Source: a virus. From it: a stretch of DNA of 26,029 nt. The stretch is from positions 1 through 26,029 of IMG/VR virus record IMGVR_UViG_3300037087_000069. One strand, 5' to 3'. A model generated the notes under the pieces. It had not been told where the DNA came from. It searched no databases and worked only from the letters and a program-made list of their open reading frames with translations. Shown piece by piece: positions 22,611 through 26,029 of this stretch. Each line of letters starts with the position of its first letter. Position 1 is the stretch's first letter. The translations under genes were made by a program, and so were the position numbers.

Positions 22611-23206
22611 TATGCACTCACTTCGAATTGATGAGCGCATTCGGGACAGACAACCGCTATTTTGCGCGTACTCTTAACTATTTTTGTAGATAGCTTTTTC
22701 TTGCCCTTGTCGATATCGTCCTGACTGACATCCTTATTCGATTGCTCTGGATTCTCATTCGGATCGAATAACACCCTCTTTACATCTTCGTCTACCAGCC
22801 TGAGTTGATCGTTTATTTCGTCATCGATTCCGTCAAGCCATTTTGAGAGCTCGTCTTCATTCCATTCTCCATACTGCGAAGATATCGAAAGAAGAATCTC
22901 TTTGGCTTTCTCCTCTGATTCGGCGTCGATATATACAACGGGAATCTTAGGAATCAGATACCCGTCTTCCTGAAGAGATAAAAGCGCGGCCCGGCGCTGA
23001 GTACCATCAAGAATCTTATTCTTTTTCCCGGTACTCCATATAAAGATAGGAGCGCAGAATCCGGCCTGAAGAATCCTACTTTTTAATTTCTTGAGATTGG
23101 TTTTTGTTAGTTTCTTGAGATTCCCCTGAAGCACTGATAACTGGCTTATCGGCAACTCCGCCGCAGCCTTGCAGGTTATCCTTATCGTTTTGGTTCTCTT
23201 TGCCAT
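22610..23206 (-). CDS. ParB-like nuclease-fold protein with C-terminal CxxC
   Basis: A 198-residue ParB-domain protein. Visible are ELPISQLSVLQGN near the start, the ILQAGFCAPIFIW segment and KILDGTQRRAAL, the ParB 'DG-x-(Q/H)RR' motif. These are followed by LSISSQYGEWNEDELSKWL, common in phage ParB-like proteins associated with methyltransferases. The C-terminal 40 residues contain a single CPEC pair (AVVCPECAHQFEVSA), an incomplete zinc-ribbon. ATG at 23206 has a strong AAGGAG site eight bases upstream. It lies inside the preceding gene, giving a 131-base out-of-frame overlap. It is the first gene of the island between the terminase genes, ahead of the methyltransferase and the IbrA-like protein. 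Confidence 0.85.
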   Translation of the reverse strand: MAKRTKTIRITCKAAAELPISQLSVLQGNLKKLTKTNLKKLKSRILQAGFCAPIFIWSTGKKNKILDGTQRRAALLSLQEDGYLIPKIPVVYIDAESEEKAKEILLSISSQYGEWNEDELSKWLDGIDDEINDQLRLVDEDVKRVLFDPNENPEQSNKDVSQDDIDKGKKKLSTKIVKSTRKIAVVCPECAHQFEVSA

Positions 23207-23624
23207 TCGCCCTACTCCTTCTACGTTCTATTAGTTCATTAATATATTTCTCTCGTTCCTTGTAAGACATACCCTGTACAGGGTCGATACCGCCCGTATG
23301 CTCGATCGGTTGAGCCGCTTTGCCAAATCCTCTTTCAACCAGCCATGAAAGTACGTCTATACGCCCCCTGGTTATATCGGCCAAGATCGCCTTTGCAACA
23401 CCCGATATGAGTACAGGGATATCTGGATTTGCAGCCATTTTGACTATTTCTTTTCTCGTTCTATCGAAAAAGTAAGCGGCTATCAATTTAATGTCTACTG
23501 TCGATAATCCGGTATCGATTATATATGCTCTTAACTTTGAAGGCTTCTTCCCGTGCTTGTCCGGCTGCTTATCTACAGAGAATCTTGTATTCTGTCCGTA
23601 CTTTGAAATATTAGGATTTGACAT
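23076..23624 (-). CDS. Terminase small subunit-like protein
   Basis: A 182-residue protein whose central part resembles phage small-terminase-type or DUF5681-like proteins. Features are a polar start (MSNPNISKYGQNTRFSVDK), a helical region STVDIKLIAAYFFDRTRKEI, and DVLSWLVERGFGKAAQPIEH, matching the usual '(L)-x2-(R/V)-x-(x)-GK-x2-Q-x-IE' ending. The C-terminal 50 residues are Gln/Asn/Ser-rich and probably disordered; this tail overlaps the ParB-like gene in another frame. ATG at 23624 lies just after a possible promoter, with no strong ribosome site. A role in recognising phage DNA for packaging is likely from its place ahead of terL, although the island separates them. Confidence 0.6.
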   Translation of the reverse strand: MSNPNISKYGQNTRFSVDKQPDKHGKKPSKLRAYIIDTGLSTVDIKLIAAYFFDRTRKEIVKMAANPDIPVLISGVAKAILADITRGRIDVLSWLVERGFGKAAQPIEHTGGIDPVQGMSYKEREKYINELIERRRSRANGKENQNDKDNLQGCGGVADKPVISASGESQETNKNQSQEIKK

Positions 23625-23630
23625 ACCCGT

Positions 23631-23659
23631 ATCTTAACCGAAATCAAATTATTTTTCAA
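23631..23659 (-). promoter_or_regulatory. Possible sigma70-type promoter before the small-terminase-like gene
   Basis: On the minus strand TTGAAA (23654-23659) and TAAGAT (23631-23636) are separated by 17 bases. They match five of six and four of six consensus positions. RNA would start near 23624-23625, at or next to the ATG, giving an almost leaderless message. This agrees with the absence of a clear ribosome site there. A T-run (23662-23668) lies just upstream, but I see no strong stem for a terminator. Confidence 0.4.
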
Positions 23660-23677
23660 CTAAAAAAAGGCCGAATT

Positions 23678-23899
23678 TCATCTCGCATCCATCAATTCAT
23701 TGAGCATAGCGATATCATTCTCGGCGTCCTGTCGCCTATCATATGTGAATGGTCTCGAATTTAGGCGACTGTCTCCGCTCCATTTAATCAGCAAATGGCT
23801 ATGTTCACTGGTATCGGTTCCCCAGTAAAGCAGTGTCGAGTCAACCCGGATCGTGCTCGTTTCTCTATCGTGAAGCTTTATATATTTACTTCCGTGCAT
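23678..23899 (-). CDS. Small 73-residue protein, unknown
   Basis: The 73-residue product reads MHGSKYIKLHDRETSTIRVDS, followed by LLYWGTDTSEHSHLLIKW, and ends AENDIAMLNELMDAR. ATG at 23899 lies in the last codons of the preceding small gene, with AGAGG and GGA upstream, and a longer frame from 24007 lacks support. The pattern is beta strands with His and Trp, then a C-terminal helix. I recognise no domain or metal site. It is the last gene before the promoter-like sequence and the small-terminase-like gene. Its function cannot be inferred from the sequence. Confidence 0.6.
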   Translation of the reverse strand: MHGSKYIKLHDRETSTIRVDSTLLYWGTDTSEHSHLLIKWSGDSRLNSRPFTYDRRQDAENDIAMLNELMDAR

Positions 23900-24032
23900 T
23901 CTGTTCCATCCTCTTCGCCGTCTTCTGTACCTGCCGGATGAGAGCTCGATCTTTCCGCCATGCAGGGCCGTCCTTGCTCTGGTCGAGCCTGGCTGTGAGG
24001 GTATCAAAGACTTCTTTCTGTTTTTCGGTCAT
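23886..24032 (-). CDS. 48-residue helical protein
   Basis: A short gene that simple length filters miss. ATG at 24032 overlaps the TGA of the upstream gene by four bases (ATGA), has GAGG six bases upstream, and its frame ends TAA at 23886-23888. The product begins MTEKQKEVFDTLTARLDQSK and ends KTAKRMEQNARK. It is charged, entirely helical in appearance and includes DGPAWRKDRALIRQ in the middle. It overlaps the next gene's start by 14 bases. The regular coupling on both sides and the natural amino acid composition support a true gene. The function is unknown. Confidence 0.55.
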   Translation of the reverse strand: MTEKQKEVFDTLTARLDQSKDGPAWRKDRALIRQVQKTAKRMEQNARK

Positions 24033-24217
24033 TTCCAGCCTCGGTTTGTAGTATCGCATATTTTAGCCAAAATCTCAAGCTTTTCAATTTTACGCATATC
24101 GTTCATTCCGCCTCGGATAATGGCAGTCATCGCCTCTACCTGACCGAATGCAGTTTCCGCGCACTTCCTGCAATTGTCGGCCTTCTTGAATGTTTTACAC
24201 GCTTTACACTGTAGCAT
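24029..24217 (-). CDS. 62-residue protein with a CxxC-x8-CxxC zinc site
   Basis: The product begins MLQCKACKTFKKADNCRKCA: cysteines 4, 7, 16 and 19 form a compact CxxC-x8-CxxC arrangement, most likely binding a zinc ion as a small ribbon or knuckle. The rest (AMTAIIRGGMNDMRKIEKLE) is helical and ends with NRGWK. ATG at 24217 has AAGGAG seven bases upstream and overlaps its upstream neighbour by 14 bases. Such small zinc proteins in phages often bind nucleic acid or regulate transcription. This one is not recognised, and the role is inferred only from the Cys pattern. Confidence 0.65.
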   Translation of the reverse strand: MLQCKACKTFKKADNCRKCAETAFGQVEAMTAIIRGGMNDMRKIEKLEILAKICDTTNRGWK

Positions 24218-24401
24218 TTTTCAACTCCTTCACGCTTTTAATCGTACACCCTTTGACGAGCTTATCCTTGCATTTCGTACAGTACACCTGCTCTTTATGG
24301 CTGAGCAGGTTGACCGCGGAGAATTTCGCGTTGCTCCCCTGGCACTCATCGCAGATATCGATCTGCTCGATCTTCATTCCGTTCTTAACATTTCGCTTCA
24401 T
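24204..24401 (-). CDS. 65-residue zinc-ribbon-like protein
   Basis: I use ATG at 24401 (65 residues), since AAAAGGAG lies 10 bases upstream; the frame also opens further out, at 24446, but that start overlaps the HNH gene without a site. The protein has one CxxC in DICDECQGSNAKF and a second in VYCTKCKDKLVKG, separated by 22-23 residues, a typical zinc-ribbon arrangement. The N-terminus is basic (MKRNVKNGMKIEQ), and the C-terminus is charged. It lies after the HNH nuclease gene and overlaps the next zinc-site gene by 14 bases. A role in nucleic acid binding is likely by analogy, but no family is assigned. Confidence 0.65.
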   Translation of the reverse strand: MKRNVKNGMKIEQIDICDECQGSNAKFSAVNLLSHKEQVYCTKCKDKLVKGCTIKSVKELKNATV

Positions 24402-24417
24402 CTCACTTCTTCTCCTT

Positions 24418-24720
24418 TTAAAATAATGTCGGTTGTGCTTCTTCAAGCTTACGCTTGCGTGTCTCGTTTCTATGTTCCCTATCGTATCGATTATGATGCA
24501 ACTGGCACCATGCGCGAAGTCTTTTATCTTCTACCTTCCAATTCTCTGGATCACGGTCCATATGCGCTATAATCAAAACTACCTTACTCCCTGTAATGGG
24601 ATGTGCTTTCCCATTCTCTGCATGGCATCCGGGCCATTCACACTGATTGTGAGCTCTCTTTAATATGCGCTCGCGCCTTTCTCTCCAATCCGGCGGGTAG
24701 ATTCTATAATCGCATGGCAT
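24418..24720 (-). CDS. HNH endonuclease of the terminase region
   Basis: A 100-residue HNH nuclease. CEWPGCHAENGKAH (residues 27-40) supplies the first metal-binding Cys pair, VLIIAHMDRDPENW (48-61) the catalytic AH and Asn60, and LRAWCQLHHNRYD (68-80) the second Cys with His75/His76. This is the common phage HNH layout in which the domain fills nearly the whole protein. HNH proteins near terminase genes are widespread in cos-type long-tailed phages and can help the terminase cut DNA. That would be the leading role here. ATG at 24720 has GGGGGA eight bases upstream and overlaps the RusA-like gene by 17 bases. Confidence 0.9.
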   Translation of the reverse strand: MPCDYRIYPPDWRERRERILKRAHNQCEWPGCHAENGKAHPITGSKVVLIIAHMDRDPENWKVEDKRLRAWCQLHHNRYDREHRNETRKRKLEEAQPTLF

Positions 24721-25117
24721 CCCATATTTCCCCCTGCTTTATTACTTGGCCTATCACTTCGATTCTAACCTCGAAGGATGGAGTATTGTATTCGGGAATG
24801 ATGTCTTCCTCATTCCAAAGAAAATATCCCTTCACCCGCTTATCGTTTTTCAATATTCCGGCCTTCTCTAAACTATCCAAGATAGTTTTTTCAAGCGCGT
24901 CTATATCAAGCCTATTCCCGACGTGCAGCACTACCCGGACGATGACCTTATTCTCAATAGGGCAGATTTCCGTTCTCTGCCCTCGAAACGTTAAAATCAT
25001 TGCATCCTTAAAGGCCCTGAACTTCGGAGCAAGAAAAGATCGTCCGCTTTTCATGTGCATGAACTTGGCATTAATGCTTACTACGGGCCCGATATAAGAA
25101 AGCCGGATCTCTATCAA
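24704..25117 (-). CDS. rusA: RusA-like Holliday junction resolvase, TTG start
   Basis: The 137-residue product is a RusA-type resolvase. The active-site set is complete and correctly spaced: DIDALEK (residues 71-77: Asp71, Asp73, Lys77) and KNDKRVKG, with Asp92. E. coli RusA has Asp70, Asp72, Lys76 and Asp91. The N-terminus has VSINAKFMHMKSGRSFLAP, matching the RusA start. The only start that gives this length is TTG at 25117. It overlaps the upstream TGA stop by three bases and has AAGG six bases upstream. A longer frame to 25309 reads Arg-rich shadow sequence of the preceding gene. The enzyme would resolve branched DNA before packaging. Confidence 0.9.
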   Translation of the reverse strand: MIEIRLSYIGPVVSINAKFMHMKSGRSFLAPKFRAFKDAMILTFRGQRTEICPIENKVIVRVVLHVGNRLDIDALEKTILDSLEKAGILKNDKRVKGYFLWNEEDIIPEYNTPSFEVRIEVIGQVIKQGEIWDAMRL

Positions 25118-25527
25118 AGCTCGCCTTCTCCCTCTTCTTCCGGCTCTTCGCCAAAATCGAGTCCTTCCTGCGTTATCTCGAGATCGAGCTGACAGTTGTC
25201 GAATCTGAGCTTTACAGCGTCGAGCTCCTTGTCCTTGTCGTATGCCTGCCTTAGAACCAGCCTGAGCTTGTTCCCTTTCTTGAGCCTGCGCCATTTCGAC
25301 CCGAGACATTCGAATACGTCGTCGATTTCGACGTTATCCTTTTTATTCGGAAGCTCGACTTGACGCTTGATATGCGCCTTTACGTTTTCCTCGCGGAAAT
25401 AGATCAGCTTCTTTTCGATTTCCACGTCTTCGGCTATCTCGAAAAAATAGACGAGCCGATTGCCGTTGTGGTTTCGCTCCACATGAGTATCGAATAATTC
25501 GAATACCCCTGTAAATGTCCTTGCCGT
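25114..25527 (-). CDS. Unknown protein with acidic tail; likely non-standard ACG start
   Basis: A protein of about 137 residues of unknown function. The first canonical start in frame is GTG at 25482 (122 residues), but it has no ribosome site. The coding pattern continues upstream in frame: ARTFTGVFELFDTHVERN. It begins at ACG 25525-25527, five bases after a perfect AAGGAGG at 25533-25539. I therefore propose initiation at ACG, or an ATG altered by mutation or assembly error. The sequence has RLVYFFEIAEDVEIEKKLIY, RQVELPNKKDNVEIDDVF, and a Glu/Gly-rich end, FGEEPEEEGEGEL. No family is recognised. Its stop overlaps the RusA TTG start. Confidence 0.7.
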   Translation of the reverse strand, partial: TARTFTGVFELFDTHVERNHNGNRLVYFFEIAEDVEIEKKLIYFREENVKAHIKRQVELPNKKDNVEIDDVFECLGSKWRRLKKGNKLRLVLRQAYDKDKELDAVKLRFDNCQLDLEITQEGLDFGEEPEEEGEGEL

Positions 25528-25532
25528 ATAAT

Positions 25533-25539
25533 CCTCCTT
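25533..25539 (-). promoter_or_regulatory. Strong ribosome binding site ahead of an ACG codon
   Basis: AAGGAGG in minus-strand reading lies at 25533-25539, immediately after the methyltransferase stop at 25542-25544. Five bases later is ACG (25525-25527) in frame with the acidic-tail protein. No ATG, GTG or TTG lies at a suitable distance in this frame, so this site decides the unusual start. Confidence 0.75.
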
Positions 25540-26029
25540 ATTTATTTTTGAATCCTTTCATACAAGATTTGAAATGCCGACGCCATCTGGAAAGGGACTT
25601 GTGCGTTACCGAGTGCTTCAACTCGCTCCACCCGATTGGGAATTGCATCAACCATTCCACCGGCTCGGGCAAGACTTTCCATCCCAAGACGGATTGGTAT
25701 TTCTTGATATTCTCGGTCGCTCGCTTTCCCATTCGTTTTTTCGTAGCTCCACCCTCCGCCCATCCGTGCTTCCCCATGCTGACTCTTATCCGCGGCCAGG
25801 CAAAACCACCTTTCCCCTTCGGTGAGGCCGGAGGGATCAGGAAACACGTCTGCGATAGCATTATAACCGATCTCGGCCAAATCCCCGAATACTCGAGCAG
25901 CTCCCCTTGAAAGGATCGCTGCGACGTTTTCCACGAATGCGAATTGAGGTCGTACTTCGCGAATGATTCGTAGCATCTCCTTCCAGAGTCCGGAACGCTC
26001 CCCAGTAATCCCTGCGCCTTTTCCAGCAA
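25538..26029 (-). CDS. Overlapping +1-frame ORF resembling phage methyltransferase-associated proteins
   Basis: This second frame, +1 relative to the methyltransferase, is open for at least 163 residues and continues past the window edge. The TTG at 26029 need not be a start. It is not random: ESFAKYDLNSHSWKTSQRSF, then LLEYSGIWPRSVIML, LIPPASPKGKGGFAWPRI, and PEPVEWLMQFPIGWSEL, match in order a pattern I know from phage proteins, '(S)-x-W-(R/K)TSQ', 'SG-x-WPRSG', 'LPP-x(n)-WP', and 'EWLMG(F/W)P-x-GWT'. It covers the same bases as the enzyme's ENV and motif X regions. It may be a real overprinted gene or a product of frameshifting. I give it as a candidate, with a strong need for homology testing. 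Confidence 0.55.
   Translation of the reverse strand: MLEKAQGLLGSVPDSGRRCYESFAKYDLNSHSWKTSQRSFQGELLEYSGIWPRSVIMLSQTCFLIPPASPKGKGGFAWPRIRVSMGKHGWAEGGATKKRMGKRATENIKKYQSVLGWKVLPEPVEWLMQFPIGWSELKHSVTHKSLSRWRRHFKSCMKGFKNK
25542..26029 (-). CDS. dcm: Cytosine-5 DNA methyltransferase, C-terminal part
   Basis: The frame (complete codons from 26027) is the C-terminal part of a cytosine-5 DNA methyltransferase; its 5' portion lies beyond the window edge. It reads AGKGAGITGERSGLWKEM, then IIREVRPQFAFVENVAAI with catalytic motif VI ENV. The FGDLAEIGYNA motif follows, and the end has RVEALGNAQVPFQMASAFQI, motif X. A shorter frame start at ATG 25976 is internal to the enzyme and is not the true start. 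Between motif VI and motif X the usual PH-R-R segment (motif VIII) is not clear, where the text reads GLTEGERWFCLAADKSQ. The enzyme probably protects phage DNA from restriction. A second reading frame overlaps it completely (separate entry). Stop TAA at 25542-25544. Confidence 0.9.
   Translation of the reverse strand, partial: AGKGAGITGERSGLWKEMLRIIREVRPQFAFVENVAAILSRGAARVFGDLAEIGYNAIADVFPDPSGLTEGERWFCLAADKSQHGEARMGGGWSYEKTNGKASDREYQEIPIRLGMESLARAGGMVDAIPNRVERVEALGNAQVPFQMASAFQILYERIQK

Noticed and set aside
23660-23677. Terminator before the small-terminase-like gene, suggested by a seven-T run after GGCC
   Set aside because: I could not find a matching upstream arm for a stable stem.
24704-25309. 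Longer 201-residue version of the RusA-like protein
   Set aside because: The extra N-terminus is Arg/Gln-rich shadow sequence of the overlapping acidic-tail gene. The TTG at 25117 gives the normal RusA length and places the active-site residues at the standard positions.
1-26029. Integrase, attachment sites, tRNA genes, CRISPR arrays, insertion sequences
   Set aside because: Looked for on both strands. No recombinase motif, clover-leaf sequence, spaced direct repeats or terminal-repeat-flanked transposase was seen.

Overview
This window is almost certainly part of the genome of a long-tailed siphovirus-like bacteriophage (or a prophage) infecting an unidentified bacterium. Every gene I can support is on the minus strand, so the region is transcribed from high to low coordinates. 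Genes are tightly packed with ATGA/TAATG overlaps and strong AGGAGG-type ribosome binding sites. A sigma70-like promoter is present. There is no tail sheath gene, and Dit, tape-measure, tail-tube and terminator-like genes follow the usual siphovirus order. I see no integrase, repressor, lysis gene, tRNA or CRISPR array, so lifestyle and host cannot be decided here.

Layout in transcription order. (1) 26029-23678, pre-packaging module: the 3' end of a cytosine-5 DNA methyltransferase gene that overlaps a second long reading frame, a protein that seems to start at ACG, a RusA resolvase, an HNH nuclease, two zinc-finger-like miniproteins and two further small proteins. (2) 23624-18118, packaging module: a small-terminase-like protein and the large terminase. 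Between them sits a five-gene island: a ParB-like protein, a two-domain SAM methyltransferase, an IbrA-like PP-loop protein, a very AT-rich DNA methyltransferase and an IbrB-like ParB protein. (3) 18121-14831: portal, a small protein, the minor head protein and an unknown protein, closed by a hairpin terminator. (4) 14758-11319: a strong promoter, then a ClpP-like protease with a long C-terminal extension, a decoration-like protein, the major capsid protein and a lysine-rich 54-residue protein. (5) 11318-8040: a structured non-coding stretch with a terminator, then five accessory genes (short UDP-glucose-dehydrogenase-like protein, methyltransferase-like protein, small protein, glycosyltransferase, methyltransferase). 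(6) 8030-1: head-tail connectors, tail terminator, tail tube, assembly chaperone, an inserted AT-rich HNH endonuclease, tape measure, Dit and the start of a Gly/Tyr-rich tail protein.

The structural genes build, fill and join a head and a tail of roughly 147 nm, from 979 tape-measure residues at about 0.15 nm each. Two accessory groups stand out. The island between the small and large terminases looks devoted to DNA modification or its regulation, which would suit protection of the genome before packaging. The sugar/methyl group inside the head operon suggests modification of virion or host-surface glycans. Both functional readings are inferences from domain content and position.
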